Of a DNA stretch of 64,000 nucleotides, positions 1-10,891 are shown piece after piece. Position numbers and translations under genes: made by a program. The stretch is from Leptodontidium sp. MPI-SDFR-AT-0119. Lineage: Eukaryota; Ascomycota; Leotiomycetes; Helotiales; Leptodontidiaceae. Each line of letters begins with the position of its first letter. Within the stretch, counting starts at the first letter, position 1. The notes below the pieces were generated by a model that was given only the letters and a program-made list of their open reading frames with translations, was not told where the DNA came from and made no database searches. The stretch lies in assembly GCA_020726505.1 (NCBI GenBank), contig JAHLEZ010000006.1, positions 2,046,001 through 2,110,000 of the forward strand, written 5' to 3'.

Positions 1-246
1 TTCGGTAATTGGGCTTAAGTAAGGTGCCTAATGAATGAATGGGCGGGAGAGTGGGGTAATAGCTAATTCTGTTTTCATGGTATTGTTTCCTGGTGTGAGT
101 AGGAGATTCGGGGGGAACGATACACGAGATGAATTAAGCGAGACAATTTTGAATTCCAGCTATCCCCTGTCTTAACCCACCCTGATCGAGAAGTACAGTA
201 CATACAAATACCTAGCAGCTACCAAGATTCTTAGCTGGGCGCTAGT

Positions 247-1323
247 TTAAATGCCGCGTCCACCATCAACCTCCAAACAAGTCCCAGTAATGAACTTCGC
301 TTCGTCACTCGCGAGGTAGAGACAGTAGTTCGCTACATCCGTCGGGTCGGTGAGTCTTCCAAGGGGGACGTTGAAGAGGAATTTCTTGAAGTTCTCTTCT
401 GTTGGGGGAACGCCGACGAAGGTTTCGAAAAGACCTGTGCCGCTCAAGAGGGGGCAGACAGAGTTGACGCGGATCTGCTTGTCGCCGTATTCGGCTGCTA
501 GGCCTTTGGTGGCCTGGAATTTTGTTAGTGGCCTGTTTGTTTTCTTCTGGTGGAGGCAGAGATGGAGAGGAGGGAAAGGGAGCGTACGTTAGTTACAGCA
601 GCCTTGCTGGCATTATACCATACAAGTCCGGGTCTTGGTCTCGTGGCTCCGATAGACGCAATGTTAACGATTGAGCCTCCTTCACCTTGGTTGATGAGAT
701 TGGGGATGAAGTGTCTGGCGGAGTGGAAGATGCTCTTCACGTTTACGGCGAAGACTTTGTCGAACTCATCTTCTGTGACATTTGCTGTTGGCTATTTTAT
801 CATCAGTTTTTTGATTATTTTACAACGAAGAAGTGTTGGATACCTTGTTTTTGTAACTCGTACCCGCGTTATTGATCAAGATGTCCATTCGACCCCACTT
901 TGCGAGTGTGGTTTCCATCAAGTTCTCCCAGTCACCCTCTTCGGCGACGTTGATCTTGACGAAATGCATGGACTTTGGCTGATAGTTTGCGACTCTTTGA
1001 CCACCGACTGGACTATTCTGATGTTAGATTGCTGAGGTATAGTATAAAAGAGGAACTGCTTAGGCAGTGAAGAAGCTGTTCTTGGACAGCTTTCAACACC
1101 CCACTGTTGGTATCAAGTGTCCGACTTTTAATTTAGAAGTCGATCATAGATAGATTGACTAGATGATTGAAGCTCTTACTCACTCCATGTCTGCAACAAT
1201 GACTTTGCATCCCTCTTCCGCGAACCTCTTGGAAATGGCTTCACCAAACCCAGAGCCACCACCAGTGACGATGGCAACCTTGCCTTGGAGGCGAGTACCT
1301 AGAACTTTAGGTTCTTGAGACAT
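247..1323 (-). CDS. Short-chain dehydrogenase/reductase (classical SDR)
   Basis: NAD(P)-dependent oxidoreductase of the classical SDR family, substrate unknown, probably cytosolic. Four exons join in frame: 1323-1184, 1012-844, 791-588 and 513-247, giving 259 aa, a normal SDR length. Visible motifs in order are the Rossmann glycine motif TGGGSGFG near residue 20, NNAG, the catalytic Tyr and Lys in YNASK, and a C-terminal DGGRGI typical of FabG-like members. The ATG at 1323 begins a sequence that runs straight into the glycine motif. No frame break is seen, unlike the four damaged genes next to it, so this may be the only working member of a former catabolic cluster. Annotation as a 3-oxoacyl-ACP-reductase-like SDR is safe; the physiological substrate is not inferable. 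Confidence 0.9.
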
Positions 1324-2169
1324 AGCGGCAGGGTTTAGTGATATCCCCTGAGCTTAGATTTGTAAATTGCAAGTCTCGAAATGTAGAAAAGTTGAGATTG
1401 ATGAAGTTGAGCTTAAGGAAGTGTTCAAGTAGGGTAGTTGACAATGGCACCGGATTCCTCGGGTTGAATGTGGTACGATACTCAGTTTTGAAGGCACGTA
1501 AAAAGAATAACGTGAAGTTTGCTGAGAAGAGGAAGGAATTGGAAGGAAGATGAAAGCAGAAAGAGTAAATTTTACTCCGCGAAAAGGTAAAGATGCCTAT
1601 CGGGAGACTTGGAGAGGAAAGTGGCATGAGGGGTAACCACGTGATTTGAAGCGGGGTTGTGACTGCCCGCCATATTCCCGGTGTAGCCTCCTATATCGCA
1701 GCATCAGATGTTGCTAAGCATTTCGCAAGATACTGTTGGTTGCGAAGAGCTGATATGGAGATTTAGACGATGTCTAGGTAGGTAGTCCTGAGAAGTGATC
1801 TCACGGTTATGGAGGGAGCAACACTAAGGTAAGCGACTCCCATCAATATCAACATTAACATTTGAAGCGACGACGACTTGAGTCCCATCTCACAGATCAT
1901 GCCTTAATAAGCTGGTCTTTAATTTCTCTTTGTTTTCCGAAAATTACTTTCCTTCTTTCTCGTATTATCCATAGGAAACATTTCACAGTAGTAGCATCAT
2001 TGACGTCAATAGCGCGAGGGCGGCAAGGTTATGATAGCAGCTGGTGGTACATATCCAATTCTATTCAGTCTCATTCCTGTTACCCCGCGAACTCTTTTAA
2101 GAAGCACATTCACATTACACATATTACTATACCCCTCTTTGACTAGCCATCTTACCCTCAATCAAATTC
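1324..2169. other. Intergenic, no gene seen
   Basis: This 846-base stretch lies between the SDR start and the 3' end of the hydrolase remnant. Open frames here are short and lack motifs or plausible splice partners. It presumably carries the SDR promoter. Confidence 0.6.
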
Positions 2170-2735
2170 CTAAGTTGGCCGGTATACATCTTTGGTTTGC
2201 AACCTCCGAACAGAATCGTATTCATGTGACGCCAACACAACCACAATTCTACCTCTGCAAAACTCCTTGATTTTCTTCTGCGACTCTAAAGCAACAAATG
2301 GATCTGTATTGACACCATCGACTAACTCCTTGTCCAACAGCTCTAGGCTGTACGCAGCATCACCCAAAAGAAAGTAGGCAATGTCCTCATCAAAGATTAT
2401 TACTGACACATGACCAGGAACATGGCCTGGTGTGTCAACCGCAACAATCTTCCCATCGAGCGTGATTGGATAGCTTGTCGTCCATAGTCCGATGGCAGGG
2501 CCATCCGGCTTCAGAATTGTGGGTCGAAAGCCCTTTGGCCAAGCCTTGGGATTCGCCCCCTCCATTGTTGCGTAGAACGGGCTCTTAAAAGCATCCCAAT
2601 GAGCCTGGCTCGTGTAGATTTCTGGTTTGCCGTAAACATCTGGAAGTCCCCCAGCGTGGTCACTGTGTAAGTGTGACAATATGACTGCTTTGATGTCGTT
2701 CTGCGGATCGATGTTTCTGGCTCTATGAGAAGGGA
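2170..2735 (-). pseudogene. Metallo-beta-lactamase-fold hydrolase, N-terminus missing
   Basis: C-terminal two thirds of a lactonase-like metallo-beta-lactamase-fold hydrolase. The zinc motif HLHSDHAGG is present, followed by a downstream His in DTPGHVPGHVS, the metal-bridging Asp in LLGDAAYS, and the terminal His in LASHEYD. The stop is at 2170. Upstream of the recognisable start of homology (ARNIDPQNDIKAV, about 2715) the frame stays open to 2928, but it encodes Ser-rich sequence with no resemblance to the usual N-terminal half, which should contain a conserved FD-x-G segment about 60 residues before the zinc motif. Coding sequence on the opposite strand begins within about 30 bases of that point. 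I infer truncation by rearrangement; an undetected N-terminal exon further upstream is the alternative. Confidence 0.65.
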
Positions 2736-2764
2736 GGAGAGTCGATCTTGGAGTGCAATGTTGA

Positions 2765-3010
2765 GATTGCGTTGGATCCGAGCTGGATTGGGAGTTTACA
2801 GAAAAGGAGGCTTGCATTGACGGAGAGGAATGGGAAGAAGTTGATGATTTTGAGGCCAACACAATTTCTTGTGTTGCCGGTACGTTGTTCGGAAAACAAA
2901 AATGATGTAACAGTACTAACATTGACACAGGGAGGCATAAAGACGAGGGCGAATTGGAGTGGGAGAAATTGGAGGATCCTTACGTTCACAAGGAGAGTTC
3001 GAAAATGTGA
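2765..3010 (+). pseudogene. Orphan 3' exons of an unknown gene
   Basis: Two plus-strand exon pieces, 2765-2879 and 2931-3010, are joined by a textbook 51-nt intron with a GTACGT donor, a TACTAAC branch point and a CAG acceptor. The joined frame is acidic and aromatic (for example GEEWEEVDDFEAN and ELEWEKLEDPYV), closes in phase 1 and ends at TGA 3008-3010. Composition and splice signals say it was coding. The frame is blocked upstream by TGA at 2762-2764 and no start is visible, so only about 65 C-terminal residues remain. I do not recognise the family. It lies head to head with the truncated hydrolase, so both look cut at the same breakpoint. Confidence 0.5.
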
Positions 3011-3776
3011 GAGAGCCGGGAGGCACACAATATCTTGGAATAAAAACAGTCCGCAATTTGATTCGGTCACAGTTGAAAACGTAGCTTATGTTTAAAACCT
3101 TGAATTTACAGAATTTAGTAGCATATCACCCCAGTTAAAATAGTTATTGTGACCCCTGAAACCTTTAGCTAGACTTTGTTGACAATTCAAATTGAATCAA
3201 ATAAGCCAATCGATAGTGTTCCTTGGTAATGATAGCAGTTCTTGCTATACAGCACAGTCACGCAAAGCTCAGGTCGAGTGGCGATTTCCCCTTCTCTCCT
3301 TCTTCTTTCCGGAATTTCGATCACTACCGTTCCTCCGATTTTGGCCATTTACAAAGACTGACATTGCCGTCTTCGAAGGGTTACTATACAACCCTATCCC
3401 GGCGCAGAGCGTCAAGTACGGCTCGGTAGTCGGTAAACAAACAGATGAAATAAATATATTTTGAATCTCTCGAACGTTGTACCGAATGCCGTCCTAAAGC
3501 AAGTACTGGCCGTCTAGATCCTACCGAGGTAGAGATGGAAAAATGTGCACTGTTTCGAGGATTTGTAGAGATTGGAGTCAGTCTCCATTTCCCCGCAGTT
3601 GTGTTGCCTCAGACGGTCTGTTTTGAGTAAGCTTAGAAGTAAAGAAAGGCCCCTAGACACCACTTTTTGCCCATACTAAGCATATTGGACTATAAAGCCG
3701 GAGACATCCTGGAATGTTTTGACATTAAATCATAGCTCTCAAGTTACTTTTCTTTTCCTCGAACATTCAAGTCAAC
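3011..3776. promoter_or_regulatory. Intergenic with TATA box before the MFS remnant
   Basis: No gene is seen here. A TATAAA element lies near 3692, about 85 bases before the ATG at 3777, at a spacing expected for a fungal core promoter. The promoter of the truncated transporter therefore appears preserved although the gene is not. Confidence 0.4.
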
Positions 3777-4196
3777 ATGAAACAATCAATCGAGGCAGAC
3801 AACTTTGAGGCCACTCACCACGAGGGCGAAAAATCAATCCAAGACCTCGACGGGGACCTCGACATTAGAGCGAAACGCGCACACCTTGATAATGCGCAGG
3901 TGTTATCTCCAGCGGAAAATCGCAGAGTGCTTCTTCGCATTGACAAAGTTCTGATGCCTTTGATGTTCATATCTTACGGACTACAGTACATGGACAAAGC
4001 TCTCTTGAGCTCTGCCGCTCAATTCGGTATCGTAGATGATCTTGATCTCTACGATGTGGCTATTATTGGTGGCCAGCCGGTAGTTGACTTGAAGAAGTTC
4101 TCCTATGCAACCTTGATTTTCTGTTGGGGTTTTGTACTTGGGTGTCAGTTACGCACTTTGGTTAAAGAATGTACCCCTTCAACTCAAACGGTCTAA
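3777..4196 (+). pseudogene. MFS transporter (allantoate-permease type), truncated after exon 1
   Basis: The ATG at 3777 opens an N-terminus typical of the fungal anion:cation symporter (Dal5/allantoate permease-like) MFS family: an acidic leader, then NRRVLLRIDKVLMPLMF, YMDKALLSSAAQFGI and LKKFSYATLIFCWGF, which covers TM1 and part of TM2. A possible donor (GTGTCAGT) follows the FVLG codons near 4141, but no further MFS sequence occurs before the next gene's stop at 4432. Without splicing the frame ends at 4196 after 139 residues. A normal member has about 480-510 residues and 12 membrane segments, so roughly three quarters is missing. I infer a 3' deletion; function is lost. Confidence 0.75.
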
Positions 4197-4431
4197 AATT
4201 CTCATGGCTCAGTGACAAGAAGTTCCAGAAAGAGGCCGTATAGTTTGAGTGCCATAGGGATAATTCATATTTGCCAATCAAAAATAATAAAAATAGTACG
4301 ATGGCCATCAAACTGTAGATTTCCGTGGTCCAGGTTACTCGTGACTGGATCTACCTTCCACTAGCAATTGACAAAAGCAAGCTGTAGCTGTCTCTCGCTT
4401 AGATGTTTATTTTCGTACAAGTTAATGAGAC

Positions 4432-6586
4432 TCAGCCACTGAAATTACTTGAGACGAGCTGTCTGTCCACAATCCCAAGACTCCCACCATGCGCCATGTC
4501 AAAGCCACCGAGATCCATCCCAAAGATGTCCGTAAAGAAATTGAGGTCATCATGAATCCATGGCTCCTGTTCCGCCAGCTCTCCTGCTCCCCACTGCTCG
4601 GACCTCATGCTTGAGTTAAGCCCTGCTATCCCAGTCTCTTCCACCACTGTGACCCGATCCAGGAGTGCCATTTCGTCACATAAGTGGGAGGGAATCGCAA
4701 AAATCCGATGCAGGTTCAACCATTCTGGAACCAAGAACCACGACGCAGCCTCTTGGGCATCTACAGCCGAAGGCTGTTCATTCGGAGGAATTGGGTTGGT
4801 CTTGCTTTTTGCCAAGGGGGAGTTCTCGAGTTCGCCGCTCAAAAATCGGATCTTCTGGAGAACTATGCCTGCGCCGCCAAACTTTACTTGCATCTTTTGG
4901 AGAATTTTACACAGTAGTTCGACCTTCTCAGCTGTGGCTCTCCCAACATCTTCCCGTTGGCTATCCTGTCTCATGTACAGCTGTGAGATTGCTGCAATTA
5001 AGATGAAAAAGGCATTGACATGGAGCAAGAAAGGAACCTGCTGGCGATAGTGCAACGATGCACGAAGATGCCAAGAAAGAGGGAAGCGGGGTGCCTTTCC
5101 GACTGTGTATGGAGGCGCATGAAGGCGAGGCCATAGACTGCACAAGGATAATGGCGACGAAGTACAAGATGTGCATTTCCACTGCAGGACGGTAGTACGG
5201 CCTCCTCGCTCCTGTCGTGTCATGAAGTGCCAGTTCTGGCGGGAGACTTGCAAGCCAATTCTGTAGCAGGAGTGCGAGGTTTGTCAGGTCCGCCAACGAC
5301 AGCATCTTTCCCTCAGAGGAGGCTTGGGAGATTTTCCCTACAATAACATGGAGCTCCATCCTGGTAATGATGCATTGCGCTTCTAAGTCTTGATTCTCAA
5401 AATCTGATAGGGTAAGTCGCCCAACATCATAATCGCTCTCGCGTATTGCTTCCGGCCGACCCCAGCATGCGGTATGCAGTTTATCGCTGGCCTGAAGGAC
5501 TTAGTAGAAAGATACAAAGTTTGGTCGGGTTACATACATAGAGCTGCCACCACAGACGACGTTTGCAGCCTGCGTCAGTCTTGTTGACATATGATGCTTC
5601 TTTGTGAAGTCCTAGCTGGAAGGCAAGCCGGATCGCCACGCCAGTCCAGTGCCACGGCCCATCCAAATTGACAGCATACTGATTGCTTTCAATAGATTTA
5701 GCGGATCCTGCTCGAAGTTAAGTGCAAGGAGGGTTTTGCATTTATCGTACAAAGTCTTTGAAAGTGCAAAGTCGCTCTGATCGTCGGTCTGCCGCATTAG
5801 ACTGCCTCCTAAACAAAGCGCTTGGTGCAGAAGAGTCGACTTGTGGGGGTTGCAGAGATCGGCCGAATCTACGATGGGAAAATAGTGGAAACAATTCTGG
5901 AGATAAGATTCGATCAGAGCTTGGCGAAGTGCCTCTTTGGGTAACATTGATGCTTCTGATGAAGACTGATGATGGGCTTGGGTAACTACGAGGCCTCCTG
6001 GGCTGCTCGCATTGAATAGAGCAGTTTGAGGGAGAGACTTATACGAGAGTTCTGAATTTTCTGCAATGTAACTAACATTATGCACAGTACTAAAAGGGGT
6101 ACTGGCCGACGATTGAGCTGGCGACAGAGGCCTAGTATCCGTGTGACGATTTCCCTCGACGGGCCTTCGAAGTGCTTTCTTTCTTGTCCGTAGCCCTTGG
6201 CGACGTCTGCAGATTTGGTCAACCTTGCTTTAGGAGAGGTTGAGCGTGCTACGAGAGCATCATATTCTCACGTCTCAAGGCAGGATGGATTAATTGCTAG
6301 CACTTGGAAGCGAAGAAGGATATGGAGGTGAAATAAGCGAGGCAACATCGGACCTGAGAGAGGGAATAAACAAGTGGTCACATACACGCATTGTGCCCCC
6401 GCATTGCGACAATTGCTGCATGTTTGGTTTAGGCTTACTTGAAGGTCGCATTTCGCCTGTCTCCTATTTAGAAAAGCAAAGGAGAAAGGTTGGCCTGTTC
6501 AAGACTGGGTTGTGTGGTGGAGGACACACCTTTCGATCATGGCAGATCACACAGATCACACGTGCGCGTTCGGCAAGTTTAGACAT
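4432..6586 (-). pseudogene. Zn2Cys6 transcription factor with two frame breaks
   Basis: Fungal binuclear zinc-cluster activator with a Fungal_trans middle region. Exon 1 (6586-6530) and exon 2 (from 6456) join to give CVICHDRKAKCD followed by CSNCRNAGAQC, a complete six-Cys cluster. A basic linker exon then leads into the middle region (FHYFPIVD, DPLNLLKAISMLSIW, GPWHWTGVAIRLAFQLGLHKE, RRLWWQLY). Two breaks are seen. Near 5670 the protein switches frame between SMLSIW and LDGPWHWTG, with several residues missing. Near 5050 it switches between PSFLASSCIVAL and YRQQVPFLLHV. Neither gap is long enough to be an intron. Relatives read continuously through both points, so I infer small deletions and a pseudogene; sequencing error is the alternative. 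Boundaries of exons 2-3 are uncertain. Confidence 0.7.
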
Positions 6587-9500
6587 CGGTCGGGCTGGGC
6601 CCAGGAGGGGCATTCAAGTAGAGAAATGCTTGATATGTTGACTTCAGTTGAGCAGAGCTGGGGTGTATTTCTTGAGGTGAGGGTTTGACGGGGTTGGTTG
6701 ATGTGTTCGCACCGGCCGGTGAGGCAGGTCGGTTATCGGTTGTGAATCGATCGGCTCGTGTTGGGCTGGGGCGGAAGAATGACCGAAAAGATGCCTCGGC
6801 CGGCCGGCCTCGACATTGAATACTCGATTATACATTAAAAATATACCAGTTGACAGGCGAGTGAGAATCCCGAAGCTGCGTTTGCCTGATCAGAATGGTT
6901 TGCATCTGCATCTACACGACTAACGAAAGCAACTCTGTGGAACCGGAATCCGCGCCCAGTATCTCTCATCTGGGCTGCATATCGCTGATGGAGTTCCGTA
7001 TTTCTTAGTCTATGGCAAACAGATCTTCGTTTCTTTTCATTTTCAATCTCATCTGGAATGCTTGGGGTAGTATTAGTGGTTAGCGGGATTTGGCAGAGAA
7101 GTCAAGCGAGTTCGGAGTTGCATGAAGTCAACCTGGCATAGTCAACAGATAATTTTCATATGATTACTCAAGCTCCTTTCCTGAAACCTAGACTGAAAAT
7201 TTCCTCTTGCTCGCGATTTTGTGAGAATTGTGGACTTTTTTTGTGTGTGTGTATTTAGTTCCAAGATCGATTGTTTTCGGAGCTTTGTGGAGTCACAATT
7301 GATATGCTTGCTGTGAATCATAAACTGAACTCGTGAATGTGGATTTGTGATATAGACCCGGATAGTGATATTTAAATATTTAGGTTCTTGGGTAACCGCT
7401 TTCAGGACAAGAATTGAGGCAGAAAACCATGCAAGTGTTTATTGAAGGCTTCCTCTGGGTGTGGTAGGGGTTTCCTCTGTGATGTAAAATGTAATGGATC
7501 ATACATACAACACTTCACAGGCTGCAAACAACCTCCACCATGCCTAATAGTACGAGTCTTCAAACCCTATAAAAGTACCAGAGACATAGCTGGGTAGAAG
7601 AGATCATTTGAGTTGTATTGAATTGTATTCGGACCTGTCCTTCCATTACCTTTCCCAGCCTCATTTCTGTCCAAGGTTACAAGTGGAAAACTTCATCGTT
7701 GGTAGCTGTTTTGAGCTAGCGCGAGAACGCCTCGTTTAATTCCCCCAACAACATTTTAGAGAATTTTCTTGCGGAGTCTTCACGGAGTTCTTGGACATAT
7801 TTATCCTTCAACAGCAAAGAACTATGCGGGCGCACTTACCGGGCTTAGCAAGGTTCAAAGAAGTATAGTTGAGAAGGTCATTCAGCAAATGCAACACAGT
7901 CCGCTTCTTCAGGACATCATCATGCCTTTCTTGAGCTTGTCCAGGGAGGCTCTCCCCGTATTTTTTTTCTTGAAACGAAACACAACCTCATACTTGGCTA
8001 GCACATCCTCAAATTTTGTACTGTAACTTTAAGGTACCTAAAGTACCTCCAAACAGAGCACCGCGTGGTCTGGCTAAAGTTCGCGACACAAGCGTGGACT
8101 CAAGCTTTTGAATTACGCGGCTGTGCGATTCGTGTCCATGGGAGTTGTAACCTTCCAAGTGGCGGAAAACGTTTCTTGGGGTGGCACTGGCACAAGTGTA
8201 CCGTATCTTGTGCTATGGTACAGATGGATGTTTGCAGAGCGAGGACCTTGCAAAAGAGGTCAAGAGATCAGGATAAGAGGCCAGAAATACAGTATAGACC
8301 TAAAAGCGATGTCATGCATGGGTTTGTGAGCGACGGGGCTACACACTTTATCGATATTGATACTTTCTTATCGCAACCCTGCATTCATCTCTGCCTTGGT
8401 ATTTCAGCGCCGAGAAGAGGCGTTTGTTTTATCAGCCGTGTTTGCCGTTGCCATCTGTTTTTGGAGAATTTCGAGAAAAACCAAGTTTCTTAGTCTTAAG
8501 ATCAAGTAATGTAGCCAAGATATCCCGTCGAAAGGAGAGTGGGGGATGAGGGAAGGATTTCAGGCGGGGTTTCCGTAGGATTTTGCTTGCGGTCTGGGAG
8601 CATTGAGGTCAAGATAACGAAAAGTCGCGTCGAGTGTCGTGGACAGTAAGCCAGCCAGCCTCAAAGCTCGAACAGCGAATGAGAGGACGCGGAAATGCAA
8701 TATTCGAGAGACAAGGATGTGCGAGAACGTCATAAGCCTTTGCATGCAGCTTTTTGCGCCACTCAGGACCTGGCGGTTGTGCCGCAGACACCTCACCTCT
8801 CTCGATGCAGATGGTCCCGCTAGCTAAATATGATGGCGTTCCAGTGGCACCCTTGCGACGAGGCAAAGGCTAAGCTCTTAAAAGTTGATGGGAATGCCAT
8901 GATCATGGTCTGGAGTTTTCAAACTTCGCTGCCGCTGGAGGCGGAGCTAATACTTCGTAGTATTTTCTCTCCTGCAGCCTCGTGTTGAATCATGCGACTC
9001 GAAGTAAATTTGGGTAACCTAGTTTGAGTCTCAACACTCCGAAGCTGCCATTGCTAGGTGCGGCCTTACACGAAGCGGGGTGGGTGTTGCTAAAAGCAGG
9101 CCCGGCCAGTTCGGTGCTGCAGTTATTTCAGATCAGAAAGCGAACATAACGAGAACTTGCCTGGACTTGGACAGAACTTAGAACTGCTGCAGTTGTCGTT
9201 GTCGTTGCCGAGGTTGTTATCTGTGTACTGGTTACCCTCAGTACCCTTCGTATGATTCGATTAACCGCACTCCTTGAGAAATTAGATGAAGCAATTTTAT
9301 GGCAAGCCCCTGGCCGAATGTCACCATCTATCAGTCATCCGCACCCATAGCCTTGACCCAGCCTCCTCAAGGACTGAACGAACTGACCTATTCGCCTAGC
9401 CACCTTCTTTTCCACGACCATGAACGTGAGCGGACTAGTGAACCCTACTAGACAGAGCACTAAATCGTAGCGGCTACATGACGTTGATTCGATCGAATAA

Positions 9501-10891
9501 TCGAAACGTCGGCCACAGACCTCGCCTTAACTAAGATTGTGATGGACGAAGTTTTTGAAGCGTTCCTCGAGAATGTCTGGCAACACGCTACAGCACTGCC
9601 AGGGATTGTGCATTCAGTAGCTCGAAGAGCTTCACCACCTCACCTCACTTCTCTTCACCACTCGCTGCTCTGTTCTGGGAAGAAACATGCACAGTCCTCA
9701 GCCTCCAGGCTAGAGTTTCCGTTGCAGCATCCAGTATCAGCCCATGCTCTGCGTTGCAGCACGATGTTGGATCAGTTAATGATTCTGTGACTGGGAAACG
9801 GGAGTAATATACCGCATACTATGGCAGTAAGCGAGCTTGTTGTACCTGACAGTCAGAGGTGCGAGTACAGAGCAATTCATAAGATATAGAGTAGGGATCT
9901 ATGAGGGCGAATCGAAGCATCACAACGCTATCAAGACTTTGAAAGAGTGCTGCCGGCGGCTGTAGTCTCCAGGCTGGCTGGGGTTGCCGGTACTTCCCCA
10001 GTGGACGACGGTGGTGATAGTGACAGTGACATGACAGTCGGACTTGGGCTTGCCCCCTGGAAGCCCCATCCTGAATCGGTGATGCTGCAGAAGCTTGAGG
10101 CTACGGTTCGGTACGGACTTCAGAGTACCAGCATGCCAGCGGCAGACCATGACACCGTAGATCGCATTTCGCCGTCTTGCCTCCCCTCCGTCCCTTCTTC
10201 CTCCTCTCTCTTTCTCTCTCTCTTTTCCCTCTTTCTTTGTTCTGTAACCCACACTGTCGCTCACTCCTCTGTCCGTCCGTCCGTTCGTTTGCGCGTGCGC
10301 TGTCTGATCTGTCTGCTCTTCGCCTGGGTGAAGACAGCAAGGGGAGGAAGGTTGAAAGTCAAAGAAGGTTTGACCCTCCATGTGCTTTCTAAGCGCATGC
10401 CAATTCCACTCCAACCTCGATCGCCACGAAACATTTGCACTGACGCCACAGCTGCGTGTAAAGAGTAGTATTCTGCATCGTATTGCACCGTACCGTAGTG
10501 CCTGGCCAAAAGTCCGGTCCCATACGGTATCGTATCTCGCGGCAGTCGCTGCCCAGTCAGTCGTTATTTGTTAACTCCTCCTACTGGATTTCCATCCGTC
10601 GATACTCGTCCTATCGTTGAGTTGTCTTGGAAGGTGGGTTGTGTCGTTATTGTGCAGCCAGCCAAGGGAAGCATTTGACAGCCCAAGGCCCTTTTTCGCT
10701 TGGCTGCACTGCCGGGGGAACTCTGGCCTGGTCTGGTCTACGGGAGTGCTCACTCGCTGCACCACTGACTGCACTTTTCCTATCGCCAATCGAACCTCAA
10801 CCCCGTCCTGAACTTTCAACACAACAACGCCTTCGCCCCAGGAGCGATTGTATTGTCGCGAACGGCGCTGGAGACTCACATAGTCTTTTAG
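6587..10891. other. 4.3 kb without a recognisable gene; BST1 promoter at right end
   Basis: The open frames here are short, mostly begin at non-ATG codons, and carry no motif. A TATAAAAG sequence occurs at about 7569 with no convincing frame after it. The last 0.7 kb includes a long pyrimidine tract (10186-10240), typical of an Ascomycota promoter or 5' leader, presumably for BST1. Short GC palindromes (for example GGCCGGCCGG near 6798) are present. No terminal inverted repeats, transposase or tRNA boxes were seen. Confidence 0.5.

Noticed and set aside
2723..2928. Minus-strand frame continuing the hydrolase N-terminally to an ATG at 2928
   Set aside because: The added residues are Ser-rich and unlike any metallo-beta-lactamase N-terminus, and the opposite strand has a better coding case with a canonical intron.
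7769..8493. Plus-strand frames as possible genes
   Set aside because: The first begins at TTG, no motifs are seen, the sequences look non-coding and no splice partners were found.
9920..10509. Overlapping frames on both strands
   Set aside because: They arise from the pyrimidine-rich tract; the Ser/Leu or Arg/Glu runs are compositional.
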